From CAZRZN01 sp964604565 (GTDB lineage Bacteria > Pseudomonadota > Alphaproteobacteria > Rhodobacterales > Rhodobacteraceae), in contig CAZRZN010000061.1 in NCBI GenBank assembly GCA_964604565.1, positions 1 to 18,661 on the forward strand: a stretch of 18,661 bases of DNA. The letters run 5' to 3'. The notes beneath the pieces are model-generated. The model made no database searches. It was not told where the DNA came from and saw nothing but the letters and a program-made list of their open reading frames with translations. The position numbers and the translations under genes were made by a program. Shown here in pieces: positions 1 through 6,575 of this stretch. Numbering within the stretch: position 1 is the stretch's first letter; the number at the start of each line of letters is the position of its first letter.

Positions 1-593
1 TAGGTGTTGCGGACCATGAACTCCTTCAGGATGTCGTTCTGGATGGTCCCGGACAGCACGCTGCGGTCGTGGCCCTGTTCCTCTCCGGTGACGATGAAGC
101 TGGCCAGCACCGGGATCACGGCGCCGTTCATCGTCATCGACACGCTGACCTGATCCAGCGGGATGCCGTCGAACAGGATCTTCATGTCCTCGACGCTGTC
201 GATGGCGACGCCGGCCTTGCCCACATCGCCCTCCACCCGGGGGTGGTCGCTGTCATACCCGCGGTGCGTGGCCAGATCGAAGGCGACAGAGACGCCCTGC
301 TGACCGGCGGCCAGCGCGCGGCGGTAAAAGGCATTCGATTCCTCTGCGGTGGAAAACCCGGCATATTGCCGGATCGTCCAGGGACGGCCGGCATACATCG
401 TCGCCTTGACCCCGCGGGTGAATGGCTCCGCCCCGGGAAGCGAGCCCATATGCGGCAGATCCTGCGTGTCCTCGGCAGTATAGAGCGGCTTGACCTCGAT
501 CCCTTCGAGGGTCTTCCAGGTCAGGTCCTCCAGCGAACGGCCGCGAAGTTCCTTCTCGGCCTCAAGGCGCCAGCTTTCGGGCAGATCGGTCAT
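1..593 (-). CDS. mcm: Methylmalonyl-CoA mutase, N-terminal 197 residues (3' end outside window)
   Basis: This enzyme is the B12-dependent isomerase that converts (R)-methylmalonyl-CoA to succinyl-CoA, the last step of propionyl-CoA assimilation. The start ATG at 593 follows GAGAGGA at good spacing, and the protein opens MTDLPESWR. The region visible carries hallmarks of the mutase large-subunit TIM barrel: TIRQYAGFSTAEESN, then QGVSVAFDLATHRGYDSDHP, then VSVSMTMNGAVIPV, then a GTIQNDILKEF segment. These line the CoA tunnel and substrate site in known mutases. The C-terminal B12-binding domain would lie outside the window, so the full length (usually near 710 residues in single-chain forms) cannot be checked. 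The gene starts inside the 3' end of the sulfotransferase-like gene (32 bp overlap), so the two are probably co-transcribed and translationally coupled. Identity is very secure. Confidence 0.96.
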   Translation of the reverse strand, partial: MTDLPESWRLEAEKELRGRSLEDLTWKTLEGIEVKPLYTAEDTQDLPHMGSLPGAEPFTRGVKATMYAGRPWTIRQYAGFSTAEESNAFYRRALAAGQQGVSVAFDLATHRGYDSDHPRVEGDVGKAGVAIDSVEDMKILFDGIPLDQVSVSMTMNGAVIPVLASFIVTGEEQGHDRSVLSGTIQNDILKEFMVRNT

Positions 594-1497
594 TGTGTCT
601 TCCTCTCTTCATGGCGGCCGCTGCCAGGTTCAACCTTGGTCTTGCGGGCTCCGGATCCTCTGTCAGGGTGGCCAGACCATCGGCACCGGCGCGCAGCCAG
701 TAGAGATCGTCGGCATAGGTTTCGCGCAGGCGCGCGGCCTGCGGTTCGGTAAAGGGCCGCCAGCGGGCGTCACTGTCGCCACAGCGCAGGCGCGTTCCCG
801 TCTCCCCCCGTTGGGTCAGAATGTCCCGCAGGCGCGGCCCGTCTGGCCGGCGGTTCAGCAGGTAGCTGCCCGGAGGCGCGGGCGGCACCGCGCGCCGTCC
901 CGACACGGCCCTAAGCAGCAGGTCGGGACGGTCGGCGAAACATTCGAAAGGCGTCACGCGGATCTCTGCCCCCGGGCAGGCGCAGGCCAGATCGGTGATC
1001 ACCTGCCGCCAGCCGCGTCTGGCCATCGCCAGCCCTTCCAGCGCATCGGCATCGGGCACCCCCTCGCCACGCGGGATCAGGGAAGCCATGACCGAGGCCC
1101 ACCATTGGTCGAGCACGCGGATCTGGAGGGTCACGCCAGTCACCCCGCCAAAGGCGCTGTGCAGCCGGGCCATGCGTTCGCCGATGCCCGGATAGAGCGC
1201 GCCGGCCCGCAGGCAGCGGCGGGCCGAGCCGATCATGTTTTCGTCGCTGACAATCAGGGTCGACAGACCCCGACCCCGCGCCGCCGCAAGGTTCAACGCA
1301 ACGCGCCCCGCCGCGCGGCGCGCCGCCACCGCGGACACCGGGCGGTCCGCAATGCCGTTCAGCAGGCCGCTGCGGGTGCGCGCTGGCCCCCAGACGCCGA
1401 CGCCCTGCGCCGTCAGCGCGACCCTGTGATCGCGCAGATAGCTCCGGAAACTGGTTGTAGCGGTGCGATGCGCGCCGGCGTGCAGAAAGACGTCCAT
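562..1497 (-). CDS. Sulfotransferase-like protein overlapping the mutase gene
   Basis: This is a 311-residue protein. It opens MDVFLHAGAHRTATTSFRSY, which resembles the 5'-phosphosulfate loop (KTGTTS-type) of PAPS-dependent sulfotransferases, here with RTATTS at residues 11-16. A LIVSDENM segment at residues 81-88 resembles the SSE/SDE strand often seen in bacterial sulfotransferase-like proteins. I do not recognise a substrate. The start at 1497 is chosen because GGGGA lies 10 nt upstream and the loop motif normally sits at the extreme N-terminus. The frame stays open for 1.6 kb further upstream, so the absence of a stop is no help. The C-terminus is basic (KRGRHNDRSARKLAP) and overlaps the mutase start by 32 bp. 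The gene is divergent from the DUF4174 gene. The sulfotransferase fold is likely, but activity is not established by these motifs. Confidence 0.75.
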   Translation of the reverse strand: MDVFLHAGAHRTATTSFRSYLRDHRVALTAQGVGVWGPARTRSGLLNGIADRPVSAVAARRAAGRVALNLAAARGRGLSTLIVSDENMIGSARRCLRAGALYPGIGERMARLHSAFGGVTGVTLQIRVLDQWWASVMASLIPRGEGVPDADALEGLAMARRGWRQVITDLACACPGAEIRVTPFECFADRPDLLLRAVSGRRAVPPAPPGSYLLNRRPDGPRLRDILTQRGETGTRLRCGDSDARWRPFTEPQAARLRETYADDLYWLRAGADGLATLTEDPEPARPRLNLAAAAMKRGRHNDRSARKLAP

Positions 1498-1666
1498 CAG
1501 GTCAATGTCCCCGAACGACCAGCCCAGGGCACGGACGGCACCGAGGGTCTGGAACGTCGGCCAACCTGCCGCAGCACCGGTTGGAATGGCGTTAAAGTTA
1601 AAATTTTTGCGATGGATGGCACCCGATGGCTGTGCAGCCGGGTGCAGTCGCCTTATATCGCATTCT
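1498..1666. promoter_or_regulatory. Divergent intergenic region with leader hairpin and GCAAA half-site
   Basis: This stretch separates the sulfotransferase/mutase operon from the DUF4174 gene and must hold both promoters. An AT-rich patch lies at 1591-1608. Read on the minus strand it continues as ATCGCAAAA (1613-1605), a 9-mer also present in the pccB operator array at 9324-9332. A hairpin at 1619-1645 pairs GCACCC with GGGTGC and GGCT with AGCC, with a three-base bulge, and sits about 20 nt before the DUF4174 start. No convincing -35/-10 pair was identified for either direction. Confidence 0.45.
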
Positions 1667-2110
1667 ATGAACTTACTCCGACTTATGTTCGCCTCTGCCC
1701 TGCTGGCCGCCATGGCCGGCACCGGCGCGGCCCAGGGCGCCGAGAGCGATGCCCCTGTCGAAATCATCCAGCCCGCTGGCGACAAACCGCTGTCGGACTG
1801 GCTTTGGGTCAAACGCCCGGTGGTCGTCTTTGCCGACAGCCCGGTGGACCCCCGGTTCGTGGAACAGATGCAACTGATCGGCGACCGGTTGAACGCGCTG
1901 GAGGAACGCGATGTGGTGGTCCTGACGGACACCGATCCTGCGGCCAAAAGCCCGGTGCGAATGAAATTGCGGCCCCGCGGGTTCATGCTGGTGGTGATTG
2001 CCAAGGACGGCACGATCGTCACCCGGAAACCGGGTCCATGGTCGGTGCGGGAGATCAGCCGCTCCATCGACAAGCTGCCGCTGCGCCAGCAGGAGCAGCG
2101 GACACCCTGA
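1667..2110 (+). CDS. DUF4174-type exported protein
   Basis: This is a 147-residue protein with a classical signal peptide: MNLLRLMFASALLAAMAGTG, then AAQG, with probable cleavage near residues 22-24. The mature part contains WLWVKRPVVVFADSP, then DPRFVEQMQLI, then VVLTDTDP, then LRPRGFMLVVIAKDGTIVTRKPGPWS. That pattern of a thioredoxin-like strand, a DP-R motif and an RP-GF-L-LIGKDG-like element matches my recollection of the DUF4174 family, which has no assigned activity. The start at 1667 is preferred because it gives the full hydrophobic signal; the next ATG at 1685 would shorten it. No strong Shine-Dalgarno is visible. It converges on the lipoprotein gene that ends at 2178. It is probably periplasmic. 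The family call rests on motif memory. Confidence 0.75.
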   Translation: MNLLRLMFASALLAAMAGTGAAQGAESDAPVEIIQPAGDKPLSDWLWVKRPVVVFADSPVDPRFVEQMQLIGDRLNALEERDVVVLTDTDPAAKSPVRMKLRPRGFMLVVIAKDGTIVTRKPGPWSVREISRSIDKLPLRQQEQRTP

Positions 2111-2149
2111 CGCAGGCCGCCGGGCACATCCGGCCCCGACAGAGGCAAG

Positions 2150-2174
2150 GGGGGCGCACCCGACGGGCGCCCCC
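2150..2174. terminator. GC-rich hairpin between convergent genes
   Basis: GGGGGCGC (2150-2157) pairs perfectly with GCGCCCCC (2167-2174) around a nine-base loop. It lies between the DUF4174 stop and the lipoprotein stop at 2178. There is no T-run on either side, so a bidirectional terminator role is inferred from position and stem strength. Confidence 0.5.
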
Positions 2175-2177
2175 GCC

Positions 2178-2732
2178 TCAGACGTTGCCGCGCAGATAGA
2201 AGGCGATGCGCGTCGGCCGGTGCAACAACATCAATGCGTTGTGTGACGGATCGTAGATCAGGATCGTGTCGGATGACATCAGGGCGTAATGGACGTCCGC
2301 CTGAAACCGGTCGTCCATGCAGGCCCGCGCCGGCCCCACGAAACTGGATATCAACCCCAGTCCGTTGGCCAGGTCGAGCGACATGACCCGCTCCGACACC
2401 GCGTTGGGCGATTGGCCCGGCAGATCGAAGGCGACCGGCCTGCCCTCCGTCAGCATTTTCACCCCCGCGCGCAGGTCGGTCGCCACCTGCACCGGCCCGT
2501 CCCTGAGCACCGCCGTCGACAGCGTGTCGAAGATCGCCGCCGTGCAGGTCGGCCTCGAGGTGAAATCGCGGGTCTGCGCCAGACGCACCCATGTCTGGAG
2601 CAGCGCGCGCACCTCCGTTTCGGTGTCGAGCCGAAAGCACCCCGCCAGCAGCCCCAGCATGAAAAGGGACATCGCCCCCTGCCGAAACCCTATCCCCATC
2701 GCCGCGCCCTGCCCTGTCCAGCCACGTTTCAT
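2178..2732 (-). CDS. Hypothetical lipoprotein downstream of pccA
   Basis: This is a 184-residue protein with a lipoprotein signal: a hydrophobic MSLFMLGLL stretch followed by LAGC, so the lipidated cysteine is near residue 32. I do not recognise the family. The mature part has a conserved-looking body: EVRALLQTWVRLAQTRDF, then CTAAIFDTL, then VMSLDLANGLGLISSF, ending HRPTRIAFYLRGNV. Additional cysteines (CTAA, ARACMDD) could form a disulfide in the periplasm. The start is uncertain. ATG at 2732 lacks a good Shine-Dalgarno, while in-frame ATGs encoding MGIGFRQG and MSLFMLG lie closer to the hydrophobic core, the latter with a GGGGG run just upstream. It follows the membrane-protein gene by 51 bp and is probably the last gene of the pccA transcript. 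Confidence 0.7.
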   Translation of the reverse strand: MKRGWTGQGAAMGIGFRQGAMSLFMLGLLAGCFRLDTETEVRALLQTWVRLAQTRDFTSRPTCTAAIFDTLSTAVLRDGPVQVATDLRAGVKMLTEGRPVAFDLPGQSPNAVSERVMSLDLANGLGLISSFVGPARACMDDRFQADVHYALMSSDTILIYDPSHNALMLLHRPTRIAFYLRGNV

Positions 2733-2783
2733 GACATGACAGAGTAGAGCAAACCTCTTGACGATCCGTTGCCGAGGGAAAGG

Positions 2784-3203
2784 TCACGATCCACCCCCCG
2801 GGGTCCGGGCGCCGATGTCGGCGCCGACAAGCCGCTGCAACGCGCCGCCGCCGAGGGCAAACATTACCGCATAGCCCAGAAGACTGCCCGCGGCCGGGCT
2901 GACGGCCTTGTAATACACCGCGAAAAACACCAGCGCCATGACCGCCAGCACGACCAGCGGCCCGCCCAGGTAGAACCCCCAGCCCGGCACCACGTCCAGC
3001 AGCGCCGCCACGACCGCCAGATAAAGCGCATAGCCCAATCCAGCCGCGACGATGGACACCGCAAGCGCCGTGCCAACAAAAACCGCGTTCTCCGCCGTGG
3101 TCGGCACCAGAAACCAAAGACCGACCGCCACCACACCCGACACGACCAGCCCGACCAGAAAGGCCAGGCTGTGCACGAGCCAGATGCGGAGCGCGCGCCC
3201 CAT
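2784..3203 (-). CDS. Small four-helix membrane protein downstream of pccA
   Basis: This is a 139-residue, very hydrophobic protein with about four transmembrane segments (roughly residues 10-32, 40-70 as one long or two short, 80-97, 104-122). Short loops contain PGWGFYLGGP and YYKAVSPAAGS. The start ATG at 3203 is only two bases after the pccA stop codon (TAA at 3208-3206), which argues for translational coupling to pccA. I cannot assign a family. The C-terminus ends in a glycine-rich tail (GARTPGGGS). It is likely an inner-membrane protein. The reading frame is supported by the hydrophobic pattern and by tight packing. Confidence 0.75.
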   Translation of the reverse strand: MGRALRIWLVHSLAFLVGLVVSGVVAVGLWFLVPTTAENAVFVGTALAVSIVAAGLGYALYLAVVAALLDVVPGWGFYLGGPLVVLAVMALVFFAVYYKAVSPAAGSLLGYAVMFALGGGALQRLVGADIGARTPGGGS

Positions 3204-3205
3204 GG

Positions 3206-5206
3206 TTATTCGAATTCCATGATCACGTCATCGACCGCCAGACTGTCGCCCTGCGCCGCGTTGATCCTTGAGACGATGCCCTTGCGTTCGGCGCGCAGGA
3301 TGTTCTCCATCTTCATGGCCTCGACGGTGCACAGCGCCTGCCCCTCCTGCACCTCCTGCCCTTCGGAGACATCGACCTTCACGATCAGGCCGGGCATCGG
3401 GCACAGCAGCATCTTCGACGTGTCGGCCTGCTGCTTTTCAAGCATCAGCGACGCCAGCGCGGCCTGACGCGGTGTGCGCACATGCACCTTCAGGTCCGCG
3501 CCCCGGGTGCGCAGCCGGAACCCCTGCGTGATCTTGTCGACCTTCAGGACGAGCGGCGCATCCCCGACCGTCATCCGGGCAAGGCTGTCTCCGGGTGTCC
3601 AGGCGCCCTCGACCCGCAGCGTGATGCCATCGGCGAAAGTGACGGTGGAGCCTTCATGATCCGCGTCGATCTCCGCCTCAAACTGCATCCTCTGAAGGGA
3701 AACGACCCATTCGGTGCCGACGCGGCGTTCGTGATTGTCCAGACGGCCAGAGACCCGCGTGCGCCGGATCTCCGCCACGCGGTTCATCGCCGCCGCGGCG
3801 GCCGCGACGCGGCGCAGCTCCGGTTCGGGCAGGGTCACGCCCTCGAATCCTTCCGGGTATTCCTCCGCGATGAAGGCGGTGGTGATGTCGCCGGAGATGA
3901 ATTTCGGATGGTCCATGACGGCGGCGACAAACGGCAGGTTGTGGCCGATCCCCTCGACCTCGAAACTGTCGAGCGCGTTGCGCATGACCTCGATCGCCTC
4001 CCCCCGGGTCGGGGCCCATGTGCAGAGCTTGGCGATCATGGGATCGTAATACATGGAGATCTCGCCACCCTCGAAAACGCCGGTATCGTTGCGCACGATC
4101 CCTGCGCCCAGCGGCCCCTCGGCGGGCGGGCGGTAGCGGGTCAGCCGCCCGATGGAGGGCAGGAATCCGCGATACGGATCCTCCGCGTAGAGCCGGTTCT
4201 CGATCGCCCAGCCGTTGATCTTGAGATCGTCCTGCGTGATTTCCAGCGGCGCGCCGCTGGCGACGCGGATCATCTGTTCGACAAGATCGATGCCGGTGAT
4301 CAGTTCGGTCACCGGGTGTTCCACCTGAAGGCGGGTGTTCATTTCCAGAAAGTAGAAATTCTTCTCGCCGTCGACGATGAATTCCACGGTACCCGCACTG
4401 GAATAGCCCACCGCCTTGGCCAGCGCCACGGCCTGTTCGCCCATTGCCTTGCGGGTTTCGGGGTCGAGGAACGGGCTGGGTGCCTCCTCCACGACTTTCT
4501 GGTTGCGCCGCTGGATGGAGCATTCGCGCTCATGCAGGTAGACGCCGTTGCCGTGGTTGTCACACAGCACCTGGATTTCGATGTGGCGCGGCTGGGTCAC
4601 GAATTTCTCGATGAAGATCCGGTCGTCGCCGAAACTGCTGGCCGCCTCGTTCTTGGAGGACTGGAACCCCTCGCGCGCCTCGTCATCGTTCCACGCGATG
4701 CGCATTCCCTTGCCGCCGCCCCCGGCGGAGGCCTTGATCATCACGGGGTAGCCGACCTCGCCGGAGATCTTGACCGCTTCGTCGGCGTCCGCGATCAGGC
4801 CCATGTAGCCGGGCACGGTGTTCACGCCGGCCTCCTTGGCGAGCTTCTTGGAGGTGATCTTGTCCCCCATCGCCTCGATCGCCTTGACCGGCGGACCGAT
4901 GAAAGCAACGCCCGCCGCCTCCAGCGCCTGAGCGAATTTCGGGTTTTCCGACAGGAAGCCATAACCCGGATGCACGGCCTGCGCGCCGGATTTCGCGATG
5001 GCCTCCATGATCCTGTCAATCACGATGTAAGACTGGTTGGCCTGTGGCGGCCCAATATGGATTGCCTCATCCGCCATGTCCACATGCAGCGCCAGCTTGT
5101 CTGCGTCCGAGTAGACCGCCACGGTCTGGATGCCCATCTTGCGCGCAGTCTTGATGACGCGGCAGGCAATCTCGCCGCGATTGGCGATCAGGATCTTGTC
5201 GAACAT
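3206..5206 (-). CDS. pccA: Propionyl-CoA carboxylase, alpha (biotin) subunit
   Basis: This subunit carboxylates its own biotin with ATP and bicarbonate, then passes the carboxyl group to PccB for synthesis of (S)-methylmalonyl-CoA. The 666-residue protein starts MFDKILIANRGEIACRVIKT. The biotin carboxylase domain spans about residues 1-445, with the glycine-rich ATP loop IKASAGGGGKGMRI at 157-170, ECSIQRRNQKVVEEAPSP, and EMNTRLQVEHPVTE. A linker domain follows. The C-terminal biotin carrier domain ends in EAMKMEN, with the biotinylated lysine at about residue 632, 34 residues from the end. ATG at 5206 has GGGA upstream. Compared with the Ruegeria protein as I remember it, it is about 15 residues shorter in a loop after RYRPPAEGP. 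A small membrane-protein gene follows after two bases. An intrinsic terminator lies 51 bp upstream, so pccA probably needs its own promoter or readthrough. Confidence 0.97.
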   Translation of the reverse strand: MFDKILIANRGEIACRVIKTARKMGIQTVAVYSDADKLALHVDMADEAIHIGPPQANQSYIVIDRIMEAIAKSGAQAVHPGYGFLSENPKFAQALEAAGVAFIGPPVKAIEAMGDKITSKKLAKEAGVNTVPGYMGLIADADEAVKISGEVGYPVMIKASAGGGGKGMRIAWNDDEAREGFQSSKNEAASSFGDDRIFIEKFVTQPRHIEIQVLCDNHGNGVYLHERECSIQRRNQKVVEEAPSPFLDPETRKAMGEQAVALAKAVGYSSAGTVEFIVDGEKNFYFLEMNTRLQVEHPVTELITGIDLVEQMIRVASGAPLEITQDDLKINGWAIENRLYAEDPYRGFLPSIGRLTRYRPPAEGPLGAGIVRNDTGVFEGGEISMYYDPMIAKLCTWAPTRGEAIEVMRNALDSFEVEGIGHNLPFVAAVMDHPKFISGDITTAFIAEEYPEGFEGVTLPEPELRRVAAAAAAMNRVAEIRRTRVSGRLDNHERRVGTEWVVSLQRMQFEAEIDADHEGSTVTFADGITLRVEGAWTPGDSLARMTVGDAPLVLKVDKITQGFRLRTRGADLKVHVRTPRQAALASLMLEKQQADTSKMLLCPMPGLIVKVDVSEGQEVQEGQALCTVEAMKMENILRAERKGIVSRINAAQGDSLAVDDVIMEFE

Positions 5207-5234
5207 GTCTGTCCCTTTCTTCTTGTCTCGGTCT

Positions 5235-5257
5235 CCGCCGCGGCGGGTCTGCATGCA
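5235..5257 (-). promoter_or_regulatory. Short pccA upstream segment with two palindromes
   Basis: Between the upstream terminator and the pccA start there are only about 50 bases. They hold the 12-base palindrome CCGCCGCGGCGG (5235-5246) and the 8-base palindrome TGCATGCA (5250-5257), which runs into AAAAA. On the plus strand TCTGCA and ATGCAAA resemble the half-sites near pccB and the regulator gene. No -35/-10 pair is evident. A regulatory role is inferred. Confidence 0.3.
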
Positions 5258-5290
5258 AAAAGACCGCCCTCGCCCAAGGCGAGAACGGTC
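5257..5290 (-). terminator. Intrinsic terminator between the 72-residue lipoprotein and pccA
   Basis: On the minus strand GACCGTTCTCGCC pairs with GGCGAGGGCGGTC (two internal G-T pairs, 13 pairs in all) around a three-base TTG loop, and is followed directly by TTTTT (5261-5257). This is a textbook rho-independent terminator, placed after the lipoprotein stop at 5348 and before the pccA start at 5206. Confidence 0.88.
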
Positions 5291-5347
5291 CGTGTGATGT
5301 CGGGGCGCGGCGCGATGCGCGCGGTCAGGTCGGGGCGCGCGGCGTCC

Positions 5348-5566
5348 TCAGCAACGAGAGGGGTAGCGGCTGCAATAGGCGATGTTGCTGGCGACGCCGA
5401 CAGCGGCACCGGTGAGGATGTTCGCATCCAGCGCGACAGCCGCCGCGCCGCCGGCGCCCGCGCCGATGGCGGCCTGCTCGCCAAGGTTGTCGCCGCAGGC
5501 CGCCAGCGCGGCAACTGTGGCAAGACCGGCGGCAATTCTGAAACGGCGCGTTCGATGTATTCGCAT
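5348..5566 (-). CDS. 72-residue glycine/alanine-rich lipoprotein
   Basis: This short lipoprotein opens MRIHRTRRFRIAAGLATVAA and has the lipobox LAAC with cysteine 24, followed by GDN. The mature part is rich in glycine and alanine (AAIGAGAGGAAAVAL, then TGAAVGVASNIAYCS), a glycine-zipper-like composition that often sits in or against membranes. The end carries two further cysteines, YCSRYPSRC. The start at 5566 is well supported by GAGGAG about nine bases upstream. It is followed by its own intrinsic terminator, so it is likely monocistronic or the end of a transcript. Function is unknown. Similar tiny lipoproteins are common in Rhodobacterales, and a structural or stress-related envelope role is only a guess. 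Confidence 0.8.
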   Translation of the reverse strand: MRIHRTRRFRIAAGLATVAALAACGDNLGEQAAIGAGAGGAAAVALDANILTGAAVGVASNIAYCSRYPSRC

Positions 5567-5924
5567 GTGAGGTTCTCCTCATCTCTCAACGACTGCTCAG
5601 ACGTGAGAGAATACCAGTCGACAAGGAAATGCCAGTCTTTACCCCGGACAAGTTCCGGCCCCCTCAGGAAATCGGCAAACCCTTGCCGCTGGACGGTTTT
5701 CACGACTCTCAAAAGGCGGTGGGACGGCCTGACCGGGGACTGATCCGGCCGTCCCTGGGCGGGTTGGCTATCGCGGGGACGTCCGGGCATGGGGGCACCC
5801 GGACCGCGACCCAGCGACAGGCTTGCAGAAACCGCCGGCGCTGCATAGCGCGCCGTCGGCGCACCGATCCGATCGGCAAGCCCTTGCGCAATCCGGCGCT
5901 GTATTGGCAAGAAGGCGCCCACCC
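5567..5924. other. 358-bp region without a confident gene; inverted repeats
   Basis: No convincing coding sequence was found. A 7-base inverted repeat TCTCTCA/TGAGAGA (5582-5588 and 5604-5610) sits just upstream of the lipoprotein Shine-Dalgarno. A 9-base perfect repeat GGGACGGCC/GGCCGTCCC (5721-5729 and 5747-5755) has TTTT about six bases further on in the minus direction and could end the upstream gene. GTCCGGG/CCCGGAC (5781-5787 and 5798-5804) is a third. The lipoprotein promoter presumably lies in the less GC-rich part near 5590-5720. Confidence 0.5.
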
Positions 5925-6287
5925 TCATGCCCCGGGTCCGGGCGCGCCGAACACCTCCGGAAAGGTGATCCGCGCCGCGCGTTCGTCGATGATCAGTCGC
6001 GCGTCATAGCTTTCGGGATCGAAGGGATCGTCATAGGGCAGGACCTCGCGCCCGAAGAGCCAGGAAAGACGGCCCGCATCGAGGTTGCCACGCTCGAAAG
6101 GCTCCGTGCCGAAATGTTCCCACAGAGCCGCCATGAAGGCGGAATCCGCCCGGCGATCTGCCGGACGCCGGTCGCGGTAGCGTTCGCGCCGCACGATGGC
6201 GCTTGCACCCTTCGGGTTGGCGCGACGCACGATGAATTGGAAATCGGTGCCGGAGAGGCGACCGGGAAAGCCGCGATGCTTCAGCAT
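5925..6287 (-). CDS. Hypothetical 120-residue protein between pccB and pccA
   Basis: ATG at 6287 is preceded by GGAGGA at ideal spacing, which strongly supports translation. The protein begins MLKHRGFPGRLSGTDFQFIV, is basic in its first half (RRANPKGASAIVRRERYRDRR) and acidic in its second (LPYDDPFDPESYDARLII, then DERAARITFPEVFG). No signal peptide or membrane segment is visible, so it is probably cytoplasmic. I do not recognise a domain. A WEHFGTEPFERGNLDAGRLSWLFGREVLP segment looks like a folded core. A hairpin at 6399-6428 separates it from the upstream small lipoprotein gene, so it may have its own promoter. Confidence 0.7.
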   Translation of the reverse strand: MLKHRGFPGRLSGTDFQFIVRRANPKGASAIVRRERYRDRRPADRRADSAFMAALWEHFGTEPFERGNLDAGRLSWLFGREVLPYDDPFDPESYDARLIIDERAARITFPEVFGAPGPGA

Positions 6288-6398
6288 GTCTTGTCCTCCG
6301 GTGCCAGCCGCGCCCGGGACAAGTGACTGTCATGATTTTGAAAAACTGAATTTCCGTCAGCGGCGCGCAAAAAACGTCTGGCTGAAGGGAAAGGCCTG

Positions 6399-6428
6399 AT
6401 CGGGACGGACACGACGGTCCGCCCCGAT
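6399..6428. terminator. Hairpin downstream of the 46-residue lipoprotein
   Basis: ATCGGG-A-CGGAC (6399-6410) pairs with GTCCG-C-CCCGAT (6417-6428) around ACGACG, with one internal mismatch. In the minus direction only a short T-run follows (GGCCTTT). TTTTT lies on the plus-strand side, where there is no gene to end. Its place seven bases after the small lipoprotein stop makes a terminator for that gene the best reading. Confidence 0.55.
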
Positions 6429-6434
6429 AGGTTT

Positions 6435-6575
6435 TTACTTGTACTTGCCTGTGTAGACGGGCTCGACACTGATGGGCTCAGGATCGACCACGACGTACTC
6501 TTCTTCCTGCTGTGCGCAAGCGGAAACGCCCGCGACAAGCGCGAACATGGCAAGCAGCTTGATGCTCTTGGACAT
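6435..6575 (-). CDS. 46-residue small lipoprotein
   Basis: This short gene encodes MSKSIKLLAMFALVAGVSAC followed by AQQEEEYVVVDPEPISVEPV and YTGKYK, then TAA. It has a complete lipoprotein signal: lysines at the N-terminus, a hydrophobic core and the lipobox VSAC with cysteine 20. The mature peptide is only about 27 residues, acidic and proline-containing with a basic end. ATG at 6575 is preceded by CAGGAG with six bases of spacing. A strong hairpin follows the stop, so it looks like a self-contained transcription unit within the pccB-pccA interval. Automated callers could easily miss it because of its size. Function is unknown, and the periplasmic face of the membrane is the expected location. 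Confidence 0.85.
   Translation of the reverse strand: MSKSIKLLAMFALVAGVSACAQQEEEYVVVDPEPISVEPVYTGKYK

Noticed and set aside
562..3117. Single 851-codon open minus-strand frame
   Set aside because: Only the part from 1497 to 562 has a recognisable protein. The rest runs antisense to the DUF4174 gene and out of frame through the lipoprotein and membrane-protein genes, and stays open because the DNA is GC-rich.
3482..5743. 753-codon open plus-strand frame
   Set aside because: It lies antisense to pccA and the 72-residue lipoprotein and has the histidine/arginine/aspartate-rich composition of a shadow frame.
5188..5928. Minus-strand frame whose ATG overlaps the stop of the 120-residue protein
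   Set aside because: The ATGA overlap is tempting, but the frame runs out of phase through the well-supported lipoprotein gene and across its terminator and has no recognisable domain. A shorter true product cannot be fully excluded.
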